8,142 nucleotides of DNA from Dehalococcoidia bacterium (GCA_030745955.1 JASLNQ010000019.1:7498-15639), one strand, 5' to 3'. Shown: positions 1-6,676, numbered from the stretch's first letter. Notes: generated from the letters alone by a model not told the origin. Numbers and translations: made by a program.

Positions 1-231
1 GCGGGTGATCAGTACATTGGTTTCAGGAAAGTAAATCTGGCGGTGATCGACCGAATCGATTGCGGTGATCGAGAAACGACCGCCTTTTTCATCGTCCAGG
101 AGACTGTTGAATACGGCCGGTGAATCGAAGAACGGCAAACACAGCCAGTCGATCGATCCGTCGTTCCCGACCAGCGCTGCCGTATGCATATTTCCGATCA
201 GACCGTATTCCTCGATCCGCTTGTAGGCCAT
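1..231 (-). CDS. GH15 family glycoside hydrolase (glucoamylase/trehalase-like), N-terminal part only
   Basis: Reading the - strand from the ATG at 231-229 gives 77 uninterrupted codons that run off the left edge. The protein starts MAYKRIEEYGLIGNMHTAAL and continues with GSIDWLCLPFFDSPAVFNSL, followed by a stretch ending in PETNVLITR. This is the characteristic N-terminus of bacterial GH15 proteins: an I-G-(D/N)-x-H-T-A-A-L segment, then DGSIDWLCLPxFDSPxxFxxLLD. The family hydrolyses terminal alpha-glucosidic bonds in maltodextrins or trehalose. Its two catalytic glutamates lie in the C-terminal (alpha/alpha)6 barrel outside this window, so substrate cannot be judged. The start is supported by GGAG five bases upstream of the ATG and by an in-frame TAA (261-259) ten codons upstream. 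It is divergent from an otsAB fusion, a partnership that points to trehalose turnover. Family assignment is confident; glucoamylase versus trehalase is open. Confidence 0.9.
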   Translation of the reverse strand, partial: MAYKRIEEYGLIGNMHTAALVGNDGSIDWLCLPFFDSPAVFNSLLDDEKGGRFSITAIDSVDHRQIYFPETNVLITR

Positions 232-560
232 AAAGCTCCGTCGACCGCCACCGGCGATTTACTCGTATGTTTGCGCGTACGGAATGATGTTGACGTGCGA
301 CTCGGTGTACAAAACCGGTGGTCCCTCATGCTTTCCGATATGAATATAGATTTGCCCACTGAACTCCGCAGCCCGAATACGCACTGGACAGACAGAAAAA
401 CTCGGGTTCGCCCGGACCCACAAAAACGCAGGTTCCAGGGATTCCGCAACGCATGCCTGTGGTAGGCTCCCAACCTACCGTGAACGGTTTCGGACACCAC
501 TCACCGCGCCGGGGCGCTGGAACGTAACCACCCACGACACCACACCGGGCGGAGAATCAC
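232..560. other. Divergent intergenic region between the GH15 gene and otsAB
   Basis: No convincing gene is seen in these 329 bases; the open frames crossing them do not resemble known proteins. The region must hold the start signals for both flanking genes. An AT-rich patch at about 339-350 contains TATATT on the - strand (348-343), a fair -10 match facing GH15 and about 110 bases before its start, but no matching -35 is visible. On the + side no good sigma70-type promoter was found. The last 100 bases before otsAB hold two short hairpins, GGTAGG-N7-CCTACC (461-479) and GCGC-CGGG-GCGC (506-517), then the ribosome binding site GGAG at 551-554, six bases before the otsAB ATG. Confidence 0.5.
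461..479. repeat. Inverted repeat GGTAGG-N7-CCTACC upstream of otsAB
   Basis: GGTAGG at 461-466 and CCTACC at 474-479 are perfect reverse complements separated by seven bases, about 80 bases before the otsAB start. G-U pairs could extend the stem by up to three positions as RNA. There is no T-run after it, so it does not look like a terminator. It could be a dimeric repressor operator or a leader hairpin, or chance. Function is inference only. Confidence 0.35.
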
Positions 561-2744
561 ATGGGTCGATTGATCCTCGTTTCGAACCGGCTTCCGGTCA
601 CAATCCGCGGCAGCGCATCAAACCCGCAAGTCGACCGCAGCACTGGCGGTCTCGTCTCGGGGCTAAACCCCCTTCACCTGCAAGGTGACGGCCTGTGGAT
701 CGGCTACTCAGGCACCGATCCCACCAACAGTAAAATCCGCGAGCTCCTGGTGGACATGCGCCTTGAAGCAGTTGATATTCCGGAAGCTGAATACACCGGC
801 TACTACGAAGGTTTCTCGAACAGCGCCATCTGGCCGCTATTCCACTACCTCCTCGAGTACTGCGATTTCGACCCCACAGCGTTCGAAGCATACCGGCGGG
901 TCAACGAACGCTTCGCCGAGGTGGTGCTAGCCCACGCGAATGATGACGACACGGTCTGGGTGCACGACTACCAGCTCATGCTGCTGCCTTCAATGCTGCG
1001 TGAACGGCTACCGGGCGCACGGATCGGGTTCTTCCTGCATATTCCGTTCCCGTCGTCGGAAATGTTCAGGACTATCCCTCAGCGAGAAGAAATATTGCGG
1101 GGTCTGCTCGGTGCCGACTTAATAGGTGTACACACATACGAATATGCCGACCACCTGGCACGGAGCATGCGCCGGGTGCTCGGCCTTGAGGCGCAGCAGA
1201 GCGTCGTGAGGCTCGCTGGCAGGAACATATACATCGAAGCCCACCCGCTCGGGATCGATGTGGATAGCCAGCGCGACACCGCCTTCTCGGCGGAGGCCGG
1301 GCAAATCCTCACCCAGTACAAGCGGACCCTGGGCGACTCGCAGGTGATCCTCGGGGTAGACCGGCTCGACTACACCAAGGGGCTGCCTCTAAAACTGCGG
1401 GCGTTCCGGCGCCTTCTCGAATCGAATTCACGCTGGCAGGACCGGGTCGTTTTCATACAGGTCGCAGTTCCAACCCGCGAGAATATCGACATCTATATCG
1501 AACAACGCGCCGAGGTCGAACGGCTGGTTGGCGAAATCAACGGCCGGTTCGGCAAGCCCGGCCAGACGCCAGTCCAGTACATCTACCGGTCGGTCTCCCC
1601 GGCAGAACTCGGTGCCCTGTACAGGCTTGCCGACATTGCTTTCGTATCGCCGGTTCGTGATGGCCTGAACCTCGTCGCCAAGGAATACGTCGCATGCCGC
1701 GACGATGGCGGTGGCGTACTTGTGCTCAGCGAGTTCGCCGGTGCGGCCTCAGAGCTGGCCGGGGCGCTGCGCGTGAATCCCTGGGACATCGAAGACACTG
1801 CGGTACAACTCGAACGCGGGCTCGAAATGGGGTTCGGTGAAAGAAACCAGCGTATGGCCCCAATGCACCGGCGGGTAGTCGAAAACGATGTTCACTGGTG
1901 GGTCGACCGGTTCATGCGATCGCTTGGCACTCCCGATCGCGGAATCTCCGCCACTCCACCGATGCTGCGATCGGAAGTCCTGGCCGAAACGCTTGCCCGA
2001 CCGTTCGCCTCGGCGAAATCTCCAATGATCATGCTCGACTACGATGGCTCACTCCGTGAATTCACGTCACGGTACGAAGACGCCGTTCCAACCGATGAAA
2101 TTCTGAAACTGCTGAACGATCTCGGCAGTCTGGAGGGCACGCAGGTTTACATCAACAGCGGCCGCGACCGCCACACACTCGGCGAGTGGTTCAGTGGCAT
2201 TAACATTTCCCTCATCGCCGAGCACGGGTCATGGGTCAAATACAGGGGTCAGTCCAGGTGGCAACGACTCGGCCCAACGCCTGACACTTCATGGAAAGAG
2301 GAGGCCCAATCGATCCTCAGCGAGTACGTCTCCCGCACACACGGGGCCCGCATCGAGGAGAAATCGTCTGCTCTCGTGTGGCACTACCGGGAAGTGGAAG
2401 ACGATGTCGGCGAATGGCAGGCGCTCAACCTGGTGACTCACCTCGAAAACGCGCTTGCGAGTGCACAAATCGAGGTCCTCACCGGCTCGAAGGTCATCGA
2501 AATCAGACAGCACGGGCTCGACAAGGGACGTGCCTTCGACATCGTCGACTCCGAGCAGGGACCGTTCGATTTCGTCCTGGCGACAGGGGACGACCGCACC
2601 GACGAAGACCTGTTCGCCAGGCTCAAACCGGACGCTTTTTCGATTCATGTTGGCCAGGGCGAATCGCTCGCCTCGTCATCGCTCAGTTCACCCGCCTCGG
2701 CAAGGCGATTGCTGGCCCTGCTCGTCGCGGCACGCTCGCAGTAG
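561..2744 (+). CDS. otsAB: Bifunctional trehalose-6-phosphate synthase / trehalose-6-phosphate phosphatase (OtsA-OtsB fusion)
   Basis: This 727-residue cytoplasmic enzyme should transfer glucose from UDP-glucose to glucose-6-phosphate and then dephosphorylate the product to trehalose. Residues 1 to about 460 are a GT20 synthase domain. The E. coli OtsA active-site residues are found with a constant +6 offset: R10 nearby, W91, D136 (HDYQLMLLP), H160 (FFLHIPFPSSE), R268 and K273 (GVDRLDYTKG), D367 and E375 (DGLNLVAKEY). Residues about 485-727 are a HAD-type phosphatase: motif I D493-Y-D495-G-S-L (Ser where Thr is more usual), motif II S533 in INSGR, EHGSW at 554-558, motif III K655 in GLDKGRA, and D677-D678 in TGDDRTDED. 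The ATG has GGAG six bases upstream. The last 30 residues are Ser/Ala-rich. Both halves look active. The divergent GH15 gene supports a trehalose role. A 139-bp gap without a clear terminator follows. Confidence 0.96.
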   Translation: MGRLILVSNRLPVTIRGSASNPQVDRSTGGLVSGLNPLHLQGDGLWIGYSGTDPTNSKIRELLVDMRLEAVDIPEAEYTGYYEGFSNSAIWPLFHYLLEYCDFDPTAFEAYRRVNERFAEVVLAHANDDDTVWVHDYQLMLLPSMLRERLPGARIGFFLHIPFPSSEMFRTIPQREEILRGLLGADLIGVHTYEYADHLARSMRRVLGLEAQQSVVRLAGRNIYIEAHPLGIDVDSQRDTAFSAEAGQILTQYKRTLGDSQVILGVDRLDYTKGLPLKLRAFRRLLESNSRWQDRVVFIQVAVPTRENIDIYIEQRAEVERLVGEINGRFGKPGQTPVQYIYRSVSPAELGALYRLADIAFVSPVRDGLNLVAKEYVACRDDGGGVLVLSEFAGAASELAGALRVNPWDIEDTAVQLERGLEMGFGERNQRMAPMHRRVVENDVHWWVDRFMRSLGTPDRGISATPPMLRSEVLAETLARPFASAKSPMIMLDYDGSLREFTSRYEDAVPTDEILKLLNDLGSLEGTQVYINSGRDRHTLGEWFSGINISLIAEHGSWVKYRGQSRWQRLGPTPDTSWKEEAQSILSEYVSRTHGARIEEKSSALVWHYREVEDDVGEWQALNLVTHLENALASAQIEVLTGSKVIEIRQHGLDKGRAFDIVDSEQGPFDFVLATGDDRTDEDLFARLKPDAFSIHVGQGESLASSSLSSPASARRLLALLVAARSQ

Positions 2745-2804
2745 TCCCGTCCAACATCCTGTCCGCTCGACTTCCCGACCCCTGCGGAGGGATCCGGGGA
2801 GGTG

Positions 2805-2835
2805 TTGCATCGAACGCTCCGGTTGGCAGTACAAT
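2805..2835 (+). promoter_or_regulatory. Possible sigma70-type promoter for the acid-sugar dehydratase gene
   Basis: TACAAT at 2830-2835 matches five of six bases of the -10 consensus. TTGCAT at 2805-2810 is a weak -35 with a long 19-base spacer. Transcription would start near 2842, giving a leader of roughly 40 bases before the ATG at 2884. The nearest ribosome-binding sequence, GGAG at 2868-2871, lies twelve bases from the ATG, which is farther than for the other genes here. The sequence match is real; promoter function is inference. Confidence 0.3.
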
Positions 2836-2883
2836 CGGCCCACCTAACCACCCGCCAGACACGATCCGGAGCCACCACCCACC

Positions 2884-4101
2884 ATGAAAATCACCGATAT
2901 CAAGACCCACCTCGCCATGCCAATTCCCGGGCTCGCCTGGCTCTTCGTCGAAGTCGAGACCGACGAGGGGATCACCGGCCTCGGTGAATGCACCGACTAT
3001 ATGGTGAACAGCCATCTCATACGTGGACTCGAAGCCGTGAAGCCACTGGTGATTGGCTCGGACCCCGCAAATATCGAGGAGATCTGGCAGCGCATCTTCC
3101 ACGCCTACTCCGATCTCAACGGGCGCGGCTACGTTTCTCACTTGATCAGCGCCATCGATATCACCCTGTGGGACATCAAGGGCAAGGTCCTCGGCGCCCC
3201 GATCTACGACCTGCTCGGTGGCCCGGTTCGAGAGTCCGTGCCGCTTTACACCCACGTTCGCGACATGATCGTAAGCGAGGGCATCGACACACTCATCGAA
3301 GATGCAAAACGCACAGTTGCAGCCGGGTACAAAGCGATCAAGACCGACCCGTTTCCAAGCCGGCGAACGATGGGTGAGAAGTACTACGGCGCAAACATGG
3401 TCGAACGCATGGAACCGAAAGCGATCGCCGAGGCCGTCGAGTGGATGGAGGCGTTACGCGAGACGGTCGGCCCCGACTACGAAATCCTGGTCGACGCCCA
3501 CGCCCGCATGGACGTCGCATCGGCAATCAAGGCCGCCAACGCCATCGAGCACATCGATCTCGTCTGGTTCGAAGAGCCAACCCACGTCGAGAACCACAAT
3601 TCGCTGCGACAAATCCGCGAGAACACGAACGTCCCGCTGTGCGTCGGCGAACGGCATTTCACACGGTGGGACTACAACGAGATACTGCGAGACCGACTGG
3701 TCGATTACATCATGCCCGACGTTGCGTGGTGTGGCGGAATCAGCGAGTTGCGCCGTATCGCAGCCATGGCCGAAACCCAGTACATCCGCGTAAGCCCGCA
3801 CGACGCCCTCGGTCCCGTGGCTATCGCGGCGTCGTTCCAGTCATCGATGGCTATCCCAAACCTGTACCGCGAGGAGTGTCTGCACAGCTGGTTCCCGGCG
3901 TTCGAAAAGATCGTCACACCCATGTTCGATGTTCGTGACGGCTCGATTTACCCGAACGGTCGACCGGGGTTGGGAATCGAATTGATTCCCGAGGCGCTCG
4001 ATGAGTTCAGGGTCGACGTCGACTCGCCAGAGGCACAGCCAGGCTGGTGGAATAACGCCAACCGGGCAACCGGTGTCTGGGACACCCCCGACAACGCATA
4101 G
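2884..4101 (+). CDS. Enolase-superfamily acid-sugar dehydratase (mandelate racemase subgroup, galactonate-dehydratase-like)
   Basis: This 405-residue protein has the family's two parts: an N-terminal capping domain (about 1-120, with LFVEVETDEGITGLGE and later AIDITLWDIKGKVLGAPIYD), then a (beta/alpha)7-beta barrel. Barrel residues are clear: K150 and K153 (YKAIK), D204-x-H206 (VDAHAR), E230 (WFEEP), E256 (CVGERHF), D279 (MPDVAWCGGIS), H306 (SPHDALGP) and E331 (REECLH). The intervals from D204 onward equal those of E. coli galactonate dehydratase (D183, H185, E209, E235, D258, H285, E310). Metal ligands are therefore D204, E230 and E256, the general base is the H306/D279 dyad, and the probable acid is H206. 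The chemistry should be proton abstraction next to a carboxylate and loss of water, giving a 2-keto-3-deoxy acid. The substrate (galactonate, gluconate, mannonate or other) cannot be read from the sequence. No sugar-acid transporter, kinase or aldolase lies beside it. Confidence 0.92.
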   Translation: MKITDIKTHLAMPIPGLAWLFVEVETDEGITGLGECTDYMVNSHLIRGLEAVKPLVIGSDPANIEEIWQRIFHAYSDLNGRGYVSHLISAIDITLWDIKGKVLGAPIYDLLGGPVRESVPLYTHVRDMIVSEGIDTLIEDAKRTVAAGYKAIKTDPFPSRRTMGEKYYGANMVERMEPKAIAEAVEWMEALRETVGPDYEILVDAHARMDVASAIKAANAIEHIDLVWFEEPTHVENHNSLRQIRENTNVPLCVGERHFTRWDYNEILRDRLVDYIMPDVAWCGGISELRRIAAMAETQYIRVSPHDALGPVAIAASFQSSMAIPNLYREECLHSWFPAFEKIVTPMFDVRDGSIYPNGRPGLGIELIPEALDEFRVDVDSPEAQPGWWNNANRATGVWDTPDNA

Positions 4102-4106
4102 GTGTC
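4072..4106. repeat. Three-arm hairpin-forming repeat over the end of the dehydratase gene
   Basis: GGTGTC (4072-4077), TGG, GACACC (4081-4086), fourteen bases, then GGTGTC again (4101-4106). The middle arm can pair with either GGTGTC copy, so two mutually exclusive 6-bp hairpins are possible: one inside the final codons (G-V-W-D-T-P), the other spanning the TAG stop at 4099-4101. No T-run follows, so it is not a classic intrinsic terminator. It may protect the mRNA 3' end or be chance. Confidence 0.35.
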
Positions 4107-4146
4107 GATGACGTTCCTGCACACCCGGTAGACCCACCCGGAGCCC

Positions 4147-4217
4147 ATTACCCGCGCCATACGACAAACGAACAACCTCACGGCGATTTCACCCCGCATC
4201 TTGCCAGACCGGGTAAT
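4147..4217. repeat. Separated inverted repeat ATTACCCG / CGGGTAAT in front of trpB2
   Basis: The 184-base gap between the dehydratase and trpB2 (4102-4285) has no gene. It contains an 8-bp perfect inverted repeat, ATTACCCG at 4147-4154 and CGGGTAAT at 4210-4217, with a 55-base spacer, and a direct repeat CACCCGG at 4122-4128 and 4135-4141. The right arm overlaps TAATAT (4214-4219), a -10-like sequence, and TTTAAT follows at 4229-4234; neither has a -35 at normal distance. The arrangement could be paired operator half-sites near the trpB2 promoter. That is speculative, and an 8-bp repeat can occur by chance. Confidence 0.25.
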
Positions 4218-4285
4218 ATCTCGGGCAGTTTAATTTTCGCGATGAGCGATTCAGTGCAACTCGCGACCAGTAATCGGAGATCATA

Positions 4286-5644
4286 GTGGCTGACCAGAAA
4301 AAGTTCCTGCTGTCCGAAAACGACATCCCAAAGCAGTGGTACAACGTATCGGCCGACCTGCCGAAACCGCTTGATCCTGCACTCCACCCGGGGACCGGCC
4401 AACCCGCCGGACCCGACGATTTCGCCCCCCTGTTCCCGATGGCCCTCATCATGCAGGAGGTCAGCCAGGACCGCTGGATCGACATCCCCGAGCCAGTGCT
4501 CGACGCCTACCGCATGTGGCGACCGACCCCGCTGATCCGCGCAACCGGCCTCGAAAAAGCACTCGGCACACCCGCCAAGATCTTCTACAAGTACGAAGGT
4601 GTTAGCCCGGTGGGGAGCCACAAGCCCAACACCGCCATCGCCCAGGCCTTCTACAACAAGGAGGAGGGCACAAAGCGAATTGTGACCGAGACCGGCGCCG
4701 GCCAGTGGGGCAGCGCCATCGCATTCGCCTGTAAGCAATTCGGCATCGAATCGAAAATATTCATGGTGAGCGCGAGCTTCAACCAGAAGCCCTATCGCAA
4801 GTCGATGATGCAGGTCTTCGGCGGGGAGATAACCTCAAGCCCCAGCACCGAGACCGAAGCAGGGCGCACGATCCTCGCACAGGACCCCGAATCGCCCGGT
4901 TCACTCGGTATCGCAATTTCCGAGGCAGTCGAGGTTACCGTGCAGGACGATGACACCAAGTACTCGCTGGGATCGGTCCTGAACCACGTGCTAATGCACC
5001 AGACGGTTATCGGACAGGAAGCCATCGCACAGATGGAGATGGCCGACGCCTACCCCGACATCGTGATCGGTTGCGCCGGTGGCGGGTCGAACCTGGCAGG
5101 TATCGCCTTCCCCTTCATACCGGAGAAAATCGCCGGTAAGAACACACGGTTCATCGCCGTCGAGCCCGAGGCATCGCCCTCACTAACGAGGGGCACGTTC
5201 GCCTACGACTTTGGCGATGCGATCGGCATGACCCCGCTGATCAAGATGCACACGCTGGGTCACACGTTCATACCGAACCCGATCCACGCCGGCGGCCTGC
5301 GCTACCACGGCATGGCCCCGCTCGTGAGCGCACTGCTCGACGCTGGCCTGTTCGAGTCTCGCTCGTACCACCAGAAGACCTGCTTCGAGGCGGCGGTACA
5401 GTTTGCAGCCACAGAGGGGATCATCCCGGCTCCCGAGCCGACCCACGCAATCAGGGCGGCGATCGACGAGGCGCTGGTCTGTAAGGAAACCGGCGAGGCA
5501 AAGACAATCCTGTTCAACCTGAGCGGACACGGTCACCTCGATATGTCCGCTTATGACAACTACCTGTCGGGCGAGATGGTCGACTACGCCTACCCGGCCG
5601 ACGCAATTGCCAAGGCAATGGAATCGGTACCACAAATGGGCTAG
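4286..5644 (+). CDS. trpB2: TrpB2-type tryptophan synthase beta-like PLP-dependent enzyme
   Basis: This 452-residue, fold-type II PLP enzyme has the length and N-terminal extension of the TrpB2 (TrpB-like) family, about 50 residues longer than classical TrpB. Motifs in order: RPTPLIRA (79-86), GSHKPNTAIAQAFYN with the PLP lysine K113, TETGAGQWGSA with the catalytic glutamate E135, KPYRKSMM (168-175), SLGSVLNHVLMHQTVIG (227-243), the phosphate-binding loop GGGSN (265-269), HAGGLRYHG (334-342) and LSGHGHLD with S413 near the PLP ring nitrogen. The family condenses serine with indole to tryptophan; some members work without TrpA or favour serine deamination. No trpA or other trp gene is nearby, so biosynthesis cannot be assumed. 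The GTG start is chosen from GGAG at 4276-4279, six bases upstream, and from alignment to the family start. The gene ends before a strong hairpin pair, suggesting a single-gene transcript. Confidence 0.94.
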   Translation: MADQKKFLLSENDIPKQWYNVSADLPKPLDPALHPGTGQPAGPDDFAPLFPMALIMQEVSQDRWIDIPEPVLDAYRMWRPTPLIRATGLEKALGTPAKIFYKYEGVSPVGSHKPNTAIAQAFYNKEEGTKRIVTETGAGQWGSAIAFACKQFGIESKIFMVSASFNQKPYRKSMMQVFGGEITSSPSTETEAGRTILAQDPESPGSLGIAISEAVEVTVQDDDTKYSLGSVLNHVLMHQTVIGQEAIAQMEMADAYPDIVIGCAGGGSNLAGIAFPFIPEKIAGKNTRFIAVEPEASPSLTRGTFAYDFGDAIGMTPLIKMHTLGHTFIPNPIHAGGLRYHGMAPLVSALLDAGLFESRSYHQKTCFEAAVQFAATEGIIPAPEPTHAIRAAIDEALVCKETGEAKTILFNLSGHGHLDMSAYDNYLSGEMVDYAYPADAIAKAMESVPQMG

Positions 5645-5657
5645 TCCTTTAGCGCAG

Positions 5658-5710
5658 GGCGTGCCGCGGCCGCACCTGGGTGCCGCGCCGCAAGCTCCGC
5701 GGGGCACGCC
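5658..5710. repeat. GC-rich long inverted repeat with internal hairpin after trpB2
   Basis: Fourteen bases after the trpB2 stop, GGCGTGCC-GCGG (5658-5669) pairs with CCGC-GG-GGCACGCC (5697-5710). That is a 12-bp stem broken only by a two-G bulge (5701-5702). Inside it, GCAC-CTGG-GTGC (5672-5683) forms a small second hairpin, so the whole 53 bases fold as a branched, cruciform-like structure. The next bases (agaacgggag) hold no T-run, so alone it is not an intrinsic terminator. It may be a 3'-end stabiliser, the first half of a two-part terminator, or a REP-like dispersed element. Confidence 0.6.
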
Positions 5711-5733
5711 AGAACGGGAGTGTTAATGCGAAG

Positions 5734-5768
5734 GAAGGGGTCGACGCAAGTCGGCCCCTTCTCTTATT
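5734..5768 (+). terminator. Probable intrinsic terminator after trpB2
   Basis: GAAGGGGTCGAC (5734-5745) pairs with GTCGGCCCCTTC (5750-5761) across a GCAA loop, a GNRA tetraloop. All twelve positions pair, one as G-U. The following tcttatt is T-rich but not a clean run. The stem is strong and lies 90 bases after the trpB2 stop and 59 before the next start, so it should end trpB2 transcription and insulate the DehI-like gene. Its presence also argues against a longer DehI-like reading frame beginning upstream. Confidence 0.7.
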
Positions 5769-5820
5769 GGAATGTACGATGGGCGAAGTTCAGCCCAATC
5801 CTCACCTGCGGGATACAAGA

Positions 5821-6657
5821 ATGACTGAAGAAACGACATACGACACCGTGACAGCTCTCTCAGAGGCCGATGCAACCGGTGAAATCGCAGAAATATTTGC
5901 CGACATCCGCCAGACAATGGAGATCCCACTCCTCACTTCCATCTGGCGGATTCTCGTTGACTTCGAATGCGGCCTATCCACGACATGGAACGCGGTGAAG
6001 CCGCTTTATGCCACACAACAACCAGAAGCAGCCCTGGCCCGATTGCGGCACGATGCCGAATTTCCTATGCTGGAGGCGATACTGCCGACTGAGCTGCGGG
6101 ATGCGGACGTATCTGGCGAAGAACTACCGGCGATCAAAGCCATTGTGGCCGCATACAACCGTTCGAACAGCCTCAATCTACTCACGCAAACCGCAATCGT
6201 AATCGAACCGTCAGAAAAGTACGCCGCGTATCAGCAGACTCCCCCGGCCGAGCAATTTCCAGCGCTGCCAGCACTTCCAACTCGAGACGAAATCGACGAC
6301 CAGGTATGGAAAACCGTCTTGAAGGTCAACGACTATGGAACGTCAGAAGACGATCGTGGACTTGCGACGTTTTATCGACACCTGGCGCACTGGCCCGGTC
6401 TGCTTGAACTAATGGACTCCAAACTGGCCCCAACCCGGGACAGCGGTTCGATAGAGCGCTGCGCGAAAAGCGTATTTGCAGTAATCAGGGAAGAAGGCGC
6501 TCGAATGGCGCACCTCCGTGACGACAGGCAGGTCGCTGCGATCCCACAGGATGCGTTCGACAAGGTAGCAACCTATGTGAGCACCCCACACACCGTCACG
6601 AGAATCGTGAGCATCGGCACGGGCATAGGCCGCTGGCTCGATACCGCAGATAGGTAG
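5821..6657 (+). CDS. DehI-family (2-haloacid dehalogenase fold) protein lacking the catalytic Asp
   Basis: This 278-residue protein has no signal peptide or obvious membrane span. It aligns by eye along its length with Pseudomonas putida DehI. Residues 20-45 (GEIAEIFADIRQTMEIP...) match the DehI GEM-x-ATYEDIRLTLRVP segment, AYNRSN (111-116) matches AFNYGN, and FYRHLAHWP (184-192) matches DFQALANWP. DehI consists of two pseudo-repeats of about 130 residues and inverts both enantiomers of 2-haloacids through Asn114-activated water and Asp189. Asn114 is kept as N116, but Asp189 falls on F184 (T183 if shifted by one), and Trp34 and Phe37 become Leu and Ser. A dehalogenase role is therefore doubtful; fold membership is well supported. 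The chosen ATG has GGGA seven bases upstream. An in-frame ATG at 5779 would add 14 residues; the GTG at 5680 would read through the terminator hairpin. Role unknown. Confidence 0.8.
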   Translation: MTEETTYDTVTALSEADATGEIAEIFADIRQTMEIPLLTSIWRILVDFECGLSTTWNAVKPLYATQQPEAALARLRHDAEFPMLEAILPTELRDADVSGEELPAIKAIVAAYNRSNSLNLLTQTAIVIEPSEKYAAYQQTPPAEQFPALPALPTRDEIDDQVWKTVLKVNDYGTSEDDRGLATFYRHLAHWPGLLELMDSKLAPTRDSGSIERCAKSVFAVIREEGARMAHLRDDRQVAAIPQDAFDKVATYVSTPHTVTRIVSIGTGIGRWLDTADR

Positions 6658-6676
6658 TTGACAGACTCGACCTCTT

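Noticed and set aside
385..390. TGGACA resembling a -35 box upstream of otsAB
   Set aside because: The sequence 17 bases downstream (tcgccc) bears no resemblance to a -10 box.
2775..2802. Possible terminator after otsAB (CCCT-GCGG-AGGG and nearby G-rich repeats)
   Set aside because: The stem is only 4 bp and no T-run follows.
2291..2887. 198-codon + strand frame overlapping the end of otsAB
   Set aside because: Arg-rich, low-complexity out-of-frame reading of the phosphatase domain, which has all its motifs in the other frame.
2683..3255. 190-codon open frame on the - strand
   Set aside because: It lies antisense to the dehydratase gene and the end of otsAB, matches no family, and is explained by the codon bias of the real genes.
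4201..4219. TTGCCA and TAATAT as a promoter for trpB2
   Set aside because: The two hexamers are only 7 bases apart, and pairing TTGCCA with TTTAAT at 4229 gives 22 bases; neither is a usable spacing.
4178..4738. 186-codon open frame on the - strand
   Set aside because: Antisense to trpB2 and its leader, with Gly/Cys-rich sequence typical of a shadow frame.
5680..5820. 47-residue N-terminal extension of the DehI-like protein from a GTG at 5680
   Set aside because: It would be translated from the middle of the GC-rich inverted repeat and through the terminator hairpin, and its sequence has no DehI-like character; alignment begins just after the ATG at 5821.
6658..6663. Perfect TTGACA just after the DehI-like stop
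   Set aside because: No -10-like sequence follows at 15-19 bases, and the nearest gene starts more than 260 bases away.
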